This document shows positions 17,301 through 25,760 of a stretch of DNA of 42,723 nucleotides, one piece after another; the first letter of the stretch is position 1; each line of letters begins with the position of its first letter. A program made the position numbers and the translations under genes. This DNA comes from a gamma proteobacterium symbiont of Ctena orbiculata (GTDB lineage: Bacteria > Pseudomonadota > Gammaproteobacteria > Chromatiales > Chromatiaceae): positions 1 through 42,723 of the forward strand of contig NATW01000133.1 of NCBI GenBank assembly GCA_003094555.1, given 5' to 3'. Below the pieces are notes generated by a model. It saw only the letters and a program-made list of their open reading frames with translations. It had not been told where the DNA came from and ran no database searches.

Positions 17301-20300
17301 TGGTTGAGCTTTCGTCTGTAATCGATATTTCTTCTTCTATCCGCTTTCTGGAAAATTGTGGATATTTCTGCTCCAGATGGGTGACTTTTGCCAGGGCTCC
17401 CCATTTGTAATAAAAATGTTGTGCTTCCTTGAAATATATTTTAGCGATTTTATCTTTTTGATTGGCCAGATAAAACTTCCCGGCCAGTTCATTGGCAAGA
17501 GCTACGTTATTTATATATCTATTCTCCATAGCCGATTCTATGGCTTTGTCATAAAGGTCCATCGCTTGTGTAATATTACGATCGATTCGGGCTTGTTCGG
17601 CTTGAATCAGGAGGAACTTATGCTCAAAATTTTCTGGACATTGCTTAGCCCAAAGGGAGAATTTTTTAGTGTTTTCTTTTATCGTTTCTAGCACTCCCTG
17701 TTTCTTTTTTTTATCACATTCATTAACAATGGCAAATGCTGATAGAGTGTGATAGAACAAACAAACGGTTTCTTCAAAAAGCGTTGCGATAAATTGCAAC
17801 CACTCTTGCCGTTCTGATCCGACAGTATAGGCTTCCTCGTATTCTTCGAACAAAAAGCAGATTTGTGATTTATAAGAGACGTAATAGCCCAGGCCGTGTC
17901 CGAAAGAAGCTTGCTGCCATTTTTCGAGATATTCGCTTTCAGTGAACTCCGCGCAATCGAAATTTGTTTTAAACTCTTTCGTGTTGCTAAGGTTATTTAG
18001 GAATTCCCTAAAGAATTTTTCTTCGTCTGCAAAAATTGAATTGGTTTTGTTTAAAAATTCAAGGCTGCGTTCATTTTCCTCGCTGGCCTTGGCAATTTGA
18101 TCGCCGACAGCCAGGATTGTCTTAGGAATCATGACTCTTGCATATCCGGAATATGTATACTCGCCATTTTCGATACCGGCCTTGAATGCCTGGTGCAATA
18201 TCTTGAGTACCTCCTTGCTGTGAAACATCCAATGTATGGTAAATATCGAAGCGATAAAGGTCGTCAGTGATTTAATTTGTTGATTGTCATAACGCTCATT
18301 CAAGGCCAGGCTCAACTGCCCTGACTCATACCCTAAGTTATAGTCTTGCAGAACCAAGGTCGTTATTACTGGAAACCAACAGAATCCAACTGCGGAGAAA
18401 TTATTGTATCCATATTCTATGGAGTTATTGACGATATCAAAAATTACGTAAGGGAACATTGGTGGTAGGGAGATGTAGGTGGCATCGCTTAAGTTTGAAA
18501 GAATTCTGATCAAATAACTCTTGTCTTTGTCCTGGGTATCAGGCAGATCATACAAGTCAGAGAATTTTCTGTTTTTCATCAAATGATGAAATCTCTTGAC
18601 CGCGAGGTCCATTGCCAGCTGACTCTTTTCTGGTGTGCTGATGTCCGGTAATGTATAATTGAACAATTGCAGACACTCCAAACCAAGATCAAAGCTCTTT
18701 TTATAATCACCAAGCTGGGCGAATTGAATAATTATTATCAAGTAAGCTTCAGCTTTGTCATATCGATCAGCTGCTTTCTCAAGCAGGAAATGTATATCTT
18801 TTTCCGATTGTTCAATGTTTCCGCTTAAAAACTGCGCTTGTGCTCTGTGTTTGTATAATTCTAGGGCAAGAGAATAGTGGTTTTCCCAGGCATCGACAGG
18901 TAATAAACGAGTTCCGTGGTTGAGAAAGTCAGCTGATTGGTGATAGGCGGATGATTTTTTCGCTTTTATGCCGGCCCTCAAGTTCAATTTGGCCAGGTCA
19001 ATTTTCTCTCTTTTTAACTGAATAAGGTCGCTGCCCTGATTGAGGTGGCCGACAATATCAAATAGATTATTTTCAATATCCTGTTTTTGAGTATTCAGTA
19101 AGATATGTTTTCCGATCAGGTAATGGATTGAATTTCTGTTTTCTTTTGGAATAAGCGAATATGCTGCTTGTTGTATGCGGTCATGCTGGAATCTGTAGGT
19201 TATATGTTCTTTGATTGACGATTCAATTTGTTCGTTTGTCATACTCTCGGCGACCACCTTGTAAGCATCGCTGGTCGGGTAAATCAATCCGTCACGGATT
19301 GGGGAATCGAGTTCACTGGCGATAGTTGCTTGTTGTGCGCTTGTGACGATTGAAAGGGTTTTCAGATCAAAATTGTTGCCAATGCTTGCGGCAAATTTAA
19401 GTGTCTGCTGAACATTCTTTGGATACTTTCTGATACTGTTTGCCAACAACTCAACGACATTTTCCGTAAGCCCCTGTTTTTTGATTTCGTCTATATCCCA
19501 TTGCCACTTTTGGTCGTTCTGATTGAAATAGACTAATTTTTCACTGTGAAGCGTTTTTAAAAACTGAATGACAAAAAAAGGATTTCCGTTCGTCTTGCTG
19601 TTCAACAATTTAACCAATGAGGCGGCGGATCTTGGATGGCAATGAAATGTGTCCGTTGTTAATTGCAGGATGTCTCTCCTTGATAATGGATTTAGAACGA
19701 TTTTCTCGATTGCGGTGCCGGCCTTTTCAATTTCTTCAAGTGTAATAATCAAGGAGTGAGAGGCGCCGACCTCGTTATCGCGATATGCTCCAAGTATCAG
19801 GAAATGATGTAACTCAGTGCTTGTGAGCAGTAATTTCAGCAGATTAAAAGAGGCCATGTCTCCCCACTGCAGGTCATCCAGAAAGATAACAAGGGGGTGG
19901 TCCTCTTTTGCAAACACATTGATAAATTTGGAGAATAGCTGATTGAATCTGTTTTGCGATTCGATTGGTGGCAGTGAGGGTATGGCCGGTTGTCTATCTA
20001 TAATGAGTTCCAGTTCGGGGATGACGTCGATGATTACCTTGCCGTAAGGATCAAGGGCCTCTAATAACTGAAATTTCCAACTATTGAGTTTGCTTGAGCT
20101 CTCTGTGAGAATTTGGTTTATCAGGTTCTGGAAAGCTTCTATGATGGCGCTATAAGGTACGTCGCGATTTAACTGATCAAATTTACCCGATATAAAATAG
20201 CCTCGTTCCTGAACCAGTGGTTTATGTATTTCATTGACAAGTACGGATTTTCCGATCCCGGGATGGCCGGAAACCGTCATTAGCATCTTATCTTTGTTGC

Positions 20301-21258
20301 CGCGGCTAACCGCGGTAAATCCTTTCATTAATGTTTCAATCTCATTCTCCCTTCCGTATAACTTTTCCGGAATCTGAAATCTCATCAAAACATCACTTTT
20401 TCCAATCTCAAAGGATTGAATGCGGCCGGTTTCTTTTAGTTGAGTTAAAGCAATCTCCAGGTCGGTTTTCAATCCATACGCACTTTGATAGCGATCCTCA
20501 GAAGCCTTTGAGAGTAGTTTGTCTACAATCCTTGAGAGCACTTCCGGTATTGTCGGATTGACCTTGCTCAAAGGTTCCGGTTGTTGAGCGATATGGCAAT
20601 GTATCAGCTCCATGGGATCGGAACTCTGAAAGGGAGGCCTGCCGGATAGTATGCTATAGATAACAACACCCAGGGAGTAAAGGTCGGTTCTATAATCGAT
20701 TTTGCGGTTCATGCGACCTGTCTGTTCTGGAGATATATACTCAAGCGCTCCTTCAATTTTTTCAGGATGTCTGATTTTCTGAGTCTCGTGGAGTAGTTTT
20801 GTTGAAGTTGCAAAATCGATGAGGTTGACAACCCTGGTTTCGGGATTGATTACTATATTTGCAGGATCGATATTCTTATGGATGACGTCCTGGCTGTGAA
20901 GAGATCCGAGGATTTCCGCAAGGGTGATCGCCAGCTCAAGCGATTCAGCAAGCTTCAGGGGTGATTGCACAAGCAAGCGGTCAAGGGATGTGCCGCCGAC
21001 ATCCTCCATCACCATCATAAGCCCGCCATTTTCTTCTTCCAATCCAATGGTCTTGACAACGCCGGGGATGTTCAAAGCGGATGTGATCTCAAACTCGTGC
21101 CTGAAGCGGGAAGCAACTTCCGCCGTGTTTGCTTCCGGCTTCAGGATTTTGAGAATAACCGGCCCCTCGTGTTCGAGCTGGCGCCCGCGGCAGACCTCTG
21201 TGAATCTGGTTTCAGCGAGCTTCTCTGTGATTTCTATTTTTTTTATAATGTCGCCCAT
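14347..21258 (-). CDS. Giant Ser/Thr kinase-like, AAA ATPase, GAF hybrid histidine kinase
   Basis: This 2303-residue protein is a paralogue of the one at 2900-11731 through its first ~1500 residues. Order: kinase fold (about 8-270; K37, N134); AAA/ORC-type ATPase (about 295-600; Walker A G331-S338, Walker B IFLDD at 458-462); TPR-like region (about 690-1300); GAF (about 1340-1497); second GAF (about 1505-1665; RRPIISND); PAS (about 1672-1792); histidine kinase (H1839 in MSHELRTPLN, N1957, DTGPG at 1986-1990, GGTGLGL); receiver (E2086-D2087, phosphoacceptor D2130, K2182); C-terminal helical tail (about 2215-2285) with no Hpt-type histidine. The kinase catalytic loop reads HKN (N129 for Asp) and DFG is DFA (148-150), so phosphotransfer by this domain is doubtful. 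The histidine kinase and receiver look intact. The middle of the gene is much more AT-rich than its ends. It is transcribed away from the sigma-54 regulator and converges on the DsrL-like gene. Confidence 0.93.
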   Translation of the reverse strand: MGDIIKKIEITEKLAETRFTEVCRGRQLEHEGPVILKILKPEANTAEVASRFRHEFEITSALNIPGVVKTIGLEEENGGLMMVMEDVGGTSLDRLLVQSPLKLAESLELAITLAEILGSLHSQDVIHKNIDPANIVINPETRVVNLIDFATSTKLLHETQKIRHPEKIEGALEYISPEQTGRMNRKIDYRTDLYSLGVVIYSILSGRPPFQSSDPMELIHCHIAQQPEPLSKVNPTIPEVLSRIVDKLLSKASEDRYQSAYGLKTDLEIALTQLKETGRIQSFEIGKSDVLMRFQIPEKLYGRENEIETLMKGFTAVSRGNKDKMLMTVSGHPGIGKSVLVNEIHKPLVQERGYFISGKFDQLNRDVPYSAIIEAFQNLINQILTESSSKLNSWKFQLLEALDPYGKVIIDVIPELELIIDRQPAIPSLPPIESQNRFNQLFSKFINVFAKEDHPLVIFLDDLQWGDMASFNLLKLLLTSTELHHFLILGAYRDNEVGASHSLIITLEEIEKAGTAIEKIVLNPLSRRDILQLTTDTFHCHPRSAASLVKLLNSKTNGNPFFVIQFLKTLHSEKLVYFNQNDQKWQWDIDEIKKQGLTENVVELLANSIRKYPKNVQQTLKFAASIGNNFDLKTLSIVTSAQQATIASELDSPIRDGLIYPTSDAYKVVAESMTNEQIESSIKEHITYRFQHDRIQQAAYSLIPKENRNSIHYLIGKHILLNTQKQDIENNLFDIVGHLNQGSDLIQLKREKIDLAKLNLRAGIKAKKSSAYHQSADFLNHGTRLLPVDAWENHYSLALELYKHRAQAQFLSGNIEQSEKDIHFLLEKAADRYDKAEAYLIIIIQFAQLGDYKKSFDLGLECLQLFNYTLPDISTPEKSQLAMDLAVKRFHHLMKNRKFSDLYDLPDTQDKDKSYLIRILSNLSDATYISLPPMFPYVIFDIVNNSIEYGYNNFSAVGFCWFPVITTLVLQDYNLGYESGQLSLALNERYDNQQIKSLTTFIASIFTIHWMFHSKEVLKILHQAFKAGIENGEYTYSGYARVMIPKTILAVGDQIAKASEENERSLEFLNKTNSIFADEEKFFREFLNNLSNTKEFKTNFDCAEFTESEYLEKWQQASFGHGLGYYVSYKSQICFLFEEYEEAYTVGSERQEWLQFIATLFEETVCLFYHTLSAFAIVNECDKKKKQGVLETIKENTKKFSLWAKQCPENFEHKFLLIQAEQARIDRNITQAMDLYDKAIESAMENRYINNVALANELAGKFYLANQKDKIAKIYFKEAQHFYYKWGALAKVTHLEQKYPQFSRKRIEEEISITDESSTTSATIPSAKFALDYESIIKSTQTLSSEVVLSQLLEKLMAIIIENAGAQRGFFILNREGDLSVEIIASVKPHTISKVDSLKLDQLKNLCVGIVTYVNRTGKSVILNDATLDGDYTTDRYIQNNRIKSVLCSPIHNQGRLIGIIYLENNLSAGAFTSDRIELLNILSSQAAISIENAHLYEGLKERMEGTVALLRINQMSEETIQEIMAYTLDEAIRLTGSRLGYLGFVNEDETSMSVRIWSNRAKPKYTISRAPLHYPLTAYSLWREAISQRRPIISNDHKPASQWNNDTPEGHFRLTRHINLPVFISGNLVLLAGIGNKETAYNETDVQQLTLMMESMWRMTERKRATDELRLTSERLQLATRAAGVGVWDWDVVKNELKMDDSMYKLYGIRKEDFGGAYDAWARTLHPEDKSYAEGEIQAALRGEHEYAPEFRILRPDGSIRHIKADSKTIMDDDGKPLRMIGTNIDITERKLSEQEMRQYKDHLEETVQQRTEELLLARDAAEDANKAKSTFLTNMSHELRTPLNAILGFSQLMRRDKALNSSQRDNLEIINNSGKYLLKLINDVLEIAKIEAGKLQLKIATFDLHELVREVVEMMLLRAQQKELQLTLDQALDLPRYVSGDEARMRQILVNLVSNAVKFTDKGSVTVRLHTLKSTHHLFIEVEDTGPGISEVDQKSLFKPFVQLPTGSNKGGTGLGLTIVHQFVQLMDGKISVKSRPGKGTRFRVELPMQEAHKAKAPDLAEEKQLRVVGLEPGQPTYRILNVEDQPENRLLLHRLLEPLGFELHEAVNGEEAVAQFDQWHPQLIFMDIRMPVMDGLEATRRIKASDAGAQPCIVAITAHALEEERREILAAGCDDFIRKPYTETDLLDALVRHLDVRFIYSEEPVKEAASTAEVQLDEAALADLPNELLNNLEQALVRLDSDAVNRVIDEIRPRAPSVAQALFSAARDFQFGKILQLIHTDVEHQPNHQPGSSPRDAGEQ

Positions 21259-21782
21259 TAGACCCCACCAGCTGCGTCGCTTAATTCTATTTGCAAGTAA
21301 CCAGGTTCAGCGTCATGGTATTCAGGAGCAGAGGGGGGCAGCGATAACATGTTGTGTGTGGTGACCGGCAGCGTCACCAGCAGAGGGTTCACAAAAGGTT
21401 GTATCTGTTTCATCATTCACCTCAAACCGATCTGAGACATGGCAAGCGCTAGGAATCCATCCCGCAGGCAGGTCGCCAGGTGAATCGTGTCTATTGGTAT
21501 TGTTTGATATTGGAGTCGTGCATACATGTATCCGATTGGTTATACGGGAGAGATTTGACCTCTGTGATCACTTCGGTCGCATCGATAACAGGGCCGTTGT
21601 CGAACAGTTTCGCGGTCCTGGAGTGGCTACTCCATTTCAGGCGATTGATTCAACAACAATTACCGGATAACTGCGACGGGAGGGAAGTTTATCAGCTGTC
21701 TCCTCTTTCTTATTTGAAGCATAGCTCATACTCAATGGTCTGGCCATCGCATCGGAGGATTCGAAGGCGCAGGTATCCCTTA
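21259..21782. other. 524-bp intergenic region without a convincing gene
   Basis: The region lies between two minus-strand genes: downstream of the sigma-54 regulator and upstream of the giant hybrid kinase, whose promoter it should contain. A plus-strand frame at 21480-21788 (102 codons) has no ribosome site, no family motif and runs into the 3' end of the regulator gene; I do not count it. I see no clear terminator, RNA gene or repeat. Confidence 0.5.
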
Positions 21783-23771
21783 CTATGATAACGGTCTGCC
21801 AGGACTCCGCTGTTTCGGTTTCTTGATACCCAGTCGTTTCATACGCGAAGCCAGGGTGGTGGGTTTAACGCCTAACAGTTGCGCAGCACCGCCTTCGCCG
21901 AACACCTTGCCATCGCTCTGATCCAGGGCCTTTAAAATCATCATCCGATCCCGAGCCACACGTTCGCTTTCGGTGATCAGTGCCTGGCTTTCCACTGCAA
22001 CCAGTACAGGGGATGTGGATGGTGTGTTTGGCGACTCCTCCGGATCAGGTAGATCGAGGCGTAAACGGCCTGTCTGGGTGACGATTACCGCCCGCTCGAT
22101 GATGTTCTCCAACTCACGCACATTGCCGGGCCAGTGGTAGTTCATGAGACAGTGAATATCGCTTTGGCTGAGATGGATGTTCCGCTTGTTGAATTTGCGG
22201 CACATGGTCTGCAAAAAGTGGCTGGCCAGCAGGGAGATATCCTCCGGTCGCTCGCGCAGGGGGGGCAAGTGGATGGGGAACACCTGCAGGCGGAAGTAGA
22301 GATCCTCGCGAAAGCGTTTTGCAACCACCTCGGTGGCGAGATCCTGGTTGGTTGCAGCGATGATGCGCACGTCCACATTGCGGGTCTTCTCCTCGCCGAT
22401 GCGTTCGTACTGACCTTCCTGCAGTACCCGGAGCAGCTTGCCCTGGAGCTCCAGTGGTATTTCACCCACCTCGTCCAGGAACAAGGTGCCACCATCGGCC
22501 AGCTCGAAGCGGCCTGCCCGGTCCCGGGTGGCGCCGGTGAAGGCGCCGCGTACATGGCCGAAGAATTCACTCTCGAACAGGTCACGGGGGATGGCCGCGC
22601 AGTTGACCCGGATCAGCGGCCGGTCGCTGCGCTCGCTGTTGACATGCATGGCCCTGGCGATCAGCTCCTTGCCGGTACCGGACTCACCGGTGATCAGGGT
22701 GGTGGAAGTGGTCGGCGCCACCTGCTGAATCTTCTGGATGACCTGGCGAATGGCGGCACTGCTGCCGATGATCTCATGGTAGTTGTATTCGGTACGGATC
22801 TCTTCCTGCAGATAGGCGTTCTCCTCTTCCAGCCGTCGCTGCAGTGACTTTACCTGTTCCAGGGCCTGACGCAGGTTGTCCTCGGCCTGCTTGCGGTCAC
22901 TGATATCGCGAAAGATGATCACCGCGCCAATCAGCATGCCGTGCTCGACAATGGGGGTGCTGGTGTACTCAACCGGAAACACGCTGCCATCCTTGCGCCA
23001 GAATACCTCATCGTCCACATGATGGACTGCACCGTCATTGAAGGCGGCATAGATGGGGCAGTGCTTGACCGGGTAGTGGGATCCATCGGGGTGTCTGCAG
23101 TGCACCAAATTGTGCATGTTCTTACCCACCAGTTCCTCGGCCCCATAGCCAAGCAGGCGTTCAGCCGCGGGATTGACAAAGGTGGTGATGCCATCCGCGT
23201 TGACCCCATAGATACCGTCGCCGGCGGCCTGCAGAAGCAGTTGGTTACCCTGCTCGATCTCCTGGAACAGCTGTTCGAACTTGCGCCACTCGGAGAGGCC
23301 TCGGCGTACATAGTCGTTGGCCTCTGCCTGCTTGCGCAGACCCTCCACGGCCTCCCTGTCCTGTAGAGTAACGGCCAGAACCAGACGACCCTCCAGTTCC
23401 ACGGCACGGGCGTTGCACTCCACCGGCATCTCTTTCCCGCTGCGGGTTTTGCAACTCAGCTCGTTGGTCCAGCAATAACCCTGCACCATCACCGATTGGG
23501 TGAACACGATCAGGGCAGACAGTCCCCCGTGGAACAGCCAACTGGGCTTACTCTGCAGCAGGATCTCCATTGGGAATCCCAGCAAGTCCACGGCTGCGTT
23601 GTTGGCCTCGATCATGCGGTTCTCGACCGGGTCAAAAACCAGGGTTGCCGTAGGGTGCTGATCAAAGTAGGTGTGAAACATCCGTTGTTCACTATCGCCG
23701 AAAGGCACTCCATCCTGGAGATCAGGGGTGTTTAGGTGTGTCTCCGATAGATTCATCTGAACAGGTCTCAC
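21783..23771 (-). CDS. PAS-domain sigma-54-dependent transcriptional activator (Fis-type)
   Basis: This 662-residue enhancer-binding protein has two PAS domains (about 30-140 and 175-293; the second carries [18 protein letters not shown]), a coiled coil at about 295-328, and an AAA+ activator domain at about 333-560. Seen in it: Walker A GESGTGKE at 362-369, sigma-54 contact loop GAFTGA at 409-414, Walker B TLFLDE at 429-434, and [11 protein letters not shown]-terminal helix-turn-helix follows at about 610-650 ([23 protein letters not shown]). It has no receiver domain, so its PAS domains are the likely sensor. It is divergent from the ABC transporter/cyanase operon, whose promoter region holds a sigma-54 site and two palindromes, so it most likely activates that operon. 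The frame opens with GTG at 23771; an ATG five codons later (23756) is an equally good start, and neither has a strong ribosome site. Confidence 0.93.
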   Translation of the reverse strand: MRPVQMNLSETHLNTPDLQDGVPFGDSEQRMFHTYFDQHPTATLVFDPVENRMIEANNAAVDLLGFPMEILLQSKPSWLFHGGLSALIVFTQSVMVQGYCWTNELSCKTRSGKEMPVECNARAVELEGRLVLAVTLQDREAVEGLRKQAEANDYVRRGLSEWRKFEQLFQEIEQGNQLLLQAAGDGIYGVNADGITTFVNPAAERLLGYGAEELVGKNMHNLVHCRHPDGSHYPVKHCPIYAAFNDGAVHHVDDEVFWRKDGSVFPVEYTSTPIVEHGMLIGAVIIFRDISDRKQAEDNLRQALEQVKSLQRRLEEENAYLQEEIRTEYNYHEIIGSSAAIRQVIQKIQQVAPTTSTTLITGESGTGKELIARAMHVNSERSDRPLIRVNCAAIPRDLFESEFFGHVRGAFTGATRDRAGRFELADGGTLFLDEVGEIPLELQGKLLRVLQEGQYERIGEEKTRNVDVRIIAATNQDLATEVVAKRFREDLYFRLQVFPIHLPPLRERPEDISLLASHFLQTMCRKFNKRNIHLSQSDIHCLMNYHWPGNVRELENIIERAVIVTQTGRLRLDLPDPEESPNTPSTSPVLVAVESQALITESERVARDRMMILKALDQSDGKVFGEGGAAQLLGVKPTTLASRMKRLGIKKPKQRSPGRPLS

Positions 23772-23785
23772 TCTGGTTACAGAAG

Positions 23786-23801
23786 CTACGAATTCTCGTA
23801 G
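23786..23801. promoter_or_regulatory. Palindromic upstream activator site 1 (predicted)
   Basis: CTACGA-ATTC-TCGTAG is a perfect 6-bp inverted repeat with a 4-bp spacer, about 110 bp upstream of the sigma-54 promoter. A near copy (12 of 16 bases identical) starts exactly 40 bp further on, close to four helical turns. This is the usual layout for paired enhancer-binding sites of a sigma-54 activator, and the activator gene starts 15 bp away. That the activator at 21783-23771 binds here is inference. Binding could also repress the regulator's own transcription. Confidence 0.6.
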
Positions 23802-23825
23802 TTGGCGACTCCAAGATTTCGTGAT

Positions 23826-23841
23826 TTACGCATATTCGTAG
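23826..23841. promoter_or_regulatory. Palindromic upstream activator site 2 (predicted)
   Basis: TTACGCATATTCGTAG matches site 1 at 12 of 16 positions and keeps the TACG-N6-CGTA core as an inverted repeat. It lies 40 bp from site 1 (start to start) and 70 bp before the -24 element. Confidence 0.55.
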
Positions 23842-23910
23842 TTTCGCAAGTTGCCTCTATATTTTACATATACCTATATATTTCAATATGTTATGGCCGG
23901 TTACGTTGCT

Positions 23911-23926
23911 TGGCATGATAGCTGCA
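23911..23926 (+). promoter_or_regulatory. Sigma-54 promoter for the ABC transporter/cyanase operon
   Basis: TGGCATGATAGCTGCA, preceded by T at 23910, matches the sigma-54 consensus (YTGGCACG-N4-TTGCA) with the two invariant dinucleotides GG (23912-23913) and GC (23924-23925) separated by exactly 10 bases. Transcription would start near 23937, leaving a leader of about 230 bases before the substrate-binding protein gene. A sigma-54 activator is encoded divergently next to it, which strongly supports the call. Confidence 0.75.
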
Positions 23927-23936
23927 ATCACTCCTG

Positions 23937-24166
23937 GTAAGACGGGTTGCTCTTCAAACTATACGCAGTAGCCGGCCCGTCGCCGGTTCGCACAATTTTT
24001 GTGCGGAATTAGTAGAGGTTGTGCGTCCCTGCACCAGTATCGTCCCTGTTTTGCGTTCAACAACGGGTTTGATACCCGCCTATCGATTAGAGCAGGAACC
24101 GTGCCACGCAGGTGGCTGACCGCATTGCCGACGTTTGAATCGAATCTAGTTACAAGGGGTTAAAAC
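23937..24166 (+). promoter_or_regulatory. Long 5' leader with a strong hairpin
   Basis: If the sigma-54 promoter is used, the transcript carries about 230 untranslated bases. They include a 7-bp perfect stem with a 3-base loop (CGCACAA 23989-23995, TTGTGCG 23999-24005), just after a smaller GC hairpin around 23972-23986. I recognise no known riboswitch. AAGGGG lies 7 bases before the ATG at 24167. Confidence 0.4.
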
Positions 24167-25693
24167 ATGGCAAACAAGAGTCTCGGCAATCCGTATGATG
24201 CGGATACCGATCTTCAGCACGGTCCCGCGTGCAACTGCCCCATCTGTGTTTTTCAGAAGGAGCAGATCCAGAGTAATTACGAGTGCAGCGAAACCGAGTT
24301 GACCGAGCGTTTGGAGCGAGCGGTCTTCGAGGGCACTACCTCATCGGAGATGCATGAGCTGGTGGGTTCGGAACAGGCTGATTTCATTAGCGACGATATG
24401 CAGCAGACGCTAGCGGAGGATCCGAATCCGCTCGAGAGCTCCGAAGATATCATGGACCGGGTCATCGAAAGTGCCGTGGTCCGCGGGATCTTCGGTCACG
24501 ACGATATGGGCCGCAGGGATTTCATGCGTATGGTGGGCGGTGGCACCTTCGCTGCCATGCTCGGCAGCATGCTGCCCATGGACGATCTGAAGGCGGCGAT
24601 CAAGGACAACCTGGGTAAGCCGGAGAAGAGCAAGCTCAAGGTGGGCTTTGTGCCGATCACCTGCGCCACACCCATCATCATGGCCCACCCCATGGGTTTC
24701 TATGCCAAGTACGGGCTGGATGTGGACGTGATCAAGACCGCCGGTTGGGCGGTGGCCCGGGACAAGTCCCTGGCCAAGGAGTACGATGCCAGCCATATGC
24801 TGACCCCGATGCCCCTGGCTATCACCATGGGTTCGGGTTCCACAGAAGTGCCCTTCCGTATGCCGGCGGTGGAGAACATCAATGGTCAGGCCATCGTACT
24901 GCACATGAAACACAAGGATAAGCGTGACCCGAAAGATTGGAAGGGGTTCAAGTTCGGCGTACCTTTCGACTACTCCATGCACAACTTCCTGTTGCGCTAC
25001 TACGTGGCGGAACATGGCATCGATCCGGACAAGGATATCCAGATCCGGGTGGTGCCGCCACCGGAGATGGTGGCCAACCTGCGTGCCGGCAACCTTGACG
25101 GTTATCTGTCGCCGGATCCGTTCAACCAGCGGGCGGTATGGGAAAAGGTGGGTTTCATTCACACCCTGACCAAGGATATCTGGCCGGGTCATCCCTGCTG
25201 CGCCTTCGCCTGCTCCGAGGAGTTCGCCACTACCCTGCCGAATACCTATGCGGCGCTACTCAAGTCCATCGTGGACGCCACCGCCTACTCGTCCAAGCAC
25301 GAGAACCGCAAGGAGATCTCCAAGGCCATTGCGCCGAAGAACTATCTCAATCAGCCGGTACCCGTTATCGAGCAGGTGTTGACCGGTAAGTACGCCGATG
25401 GACTGGGCAAGGTACACAACGTGCCCGACCGGATCGACTTCGATCCCTTCCCCTGGCACTCCATGGCGGTCTGGATCCTGACCCAGATGAAGCGTTGGGG
25501 TTATGTGAAGGGCGATGTGGACTACAAGAAGATCGCCGAAGAGGTCTACCTGGCCTCCGACGCGGGACGCATGATGAAGGAGCTGGGTTATGCGGTTCCG
25601 GATCATACCTATGAGTCCTATGAAATCATGGGTAAGGCATTCGATCCGGACACACCCGAAGCATACGTCCAGAGCTTCGCCATTAAACGTTAG
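24167..25693 (+). CDS. NrtA/CmpA/CynA-family ABC transporter substrate-binding protein with an N-terminal Cys extension
   Basis: This 508-residue protein carries the nitrate/bicarbonate/cyanate-type binding fold from about residue 155 (KLKVGFVPITCATPIIMA, GFYAKYGLDVDV, LRAGNLDGYLSPDPF). A twin-arginine export motif with hydrophobic stretch lies unusually far in, at about 115-136 (GRRDFMRMVGGGTFAAMLG). The 113 residues before it are acidic and polar and hold a CNCPIC motif (C22, C24, C27) and C40. The ATG at 24167 has a strong AAGGGG ribosome site, so the extension is real. If Tat export removes the N-terminus, the extension stays outside the mature protein. First gene of the operon; the cyanase downstream suggests cyanate as ligand, but nitrate, bicarbonate or another small anion or nitrile cannot be excluded from sequence. 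Confidence 0.88.
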   Translation: MANKSLGNPYDADTDLQHGPACNCPICVFQKEQIQSNYECSETELTERLERAVFEGTTSSEMHELVGSEQADFISDDMQQTLAEDPNPLESSEDIMDRVIESAVVRGIFGHDDMGRRDFMRMVGGGTFAAMLGSMLPMDDLKAAIKDNLGKPEKSKLKVGFVPITCATPIIMAHPMGFYAKYGLDVDVIKTAGWAVARDKSLAKEYDASHMLTPMPLAITMGSGSTEVPFRMPAVENINGQAIVLHMKHKDKRDPKDWKGFKFGVPFDYSMHNFLLRYYVAEHGIDPDKDIQIRVVPPPEMVANLRAGNLDGYLSPDPFNQRAVWEKVGFIHTLTKDIWPGHPCCAFACSEEFATTLPNTYAALLKSIVDATAYSSKHENRKEISKAIAPKNYLNQPVPVIEQVLTGKYADGLGKVHNVPDRIDFDPFPWHSMAVWILTQMKRWGYVKGDVDYKKIAEEVYLASDAGRMMKELGYAVPDHTYESYEIMGKAFDPDTPEAYVQSFAIKR

Positions 25694-25703
25694 ACCATGA
25701 AGC

Positions 25704-25733
25704 GGGGTCGGGTGGTCACTTCCGCCCGGCCCC
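25704..25733 (+). promoter_or_regulatory. Intercistronic mRNA hairpin after the binding-protein gene
   Basis: Bases 25704-25715 pair with 25722-25733 in a 12-bp GC-rich stem (two G-U pairs) with a 6-base loop, between the stop of the binding-protein gene and the permease. There is no U-run after it. Such hairpins between binding-protein and permease genes commonly protect the upstream mRNA from 3' decay, so that more binding protein is made; that role here is inferred. Confidence 0.6.
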
Positions 25734-25760
25734 TTAACGAAACAGACGGAAACCGAAGTT

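Noticed and set aside
21480-21788. 102-codon plus-strand frame in the 524-bp gap
   Set aside because: No ribosome site, no known motifs, unlikely residue composition, and it overlaps the 3' end of the sigma-54 activator.
23858-23886. Possible minus-strand sigma-70 promoter (TTGAAA, 17 bp, AATATA) for the sigma-54 activator
   Set aside because: The -10 is a poor match in a generally AT-rich stretch, so I did not list it as a feature; it remains the best candidate.
24410-25192. 260-codon antisense frame over the binding-protein gene
   Set aside because: Shadow of a gene with clear homology and ribosome site on the plus strand.
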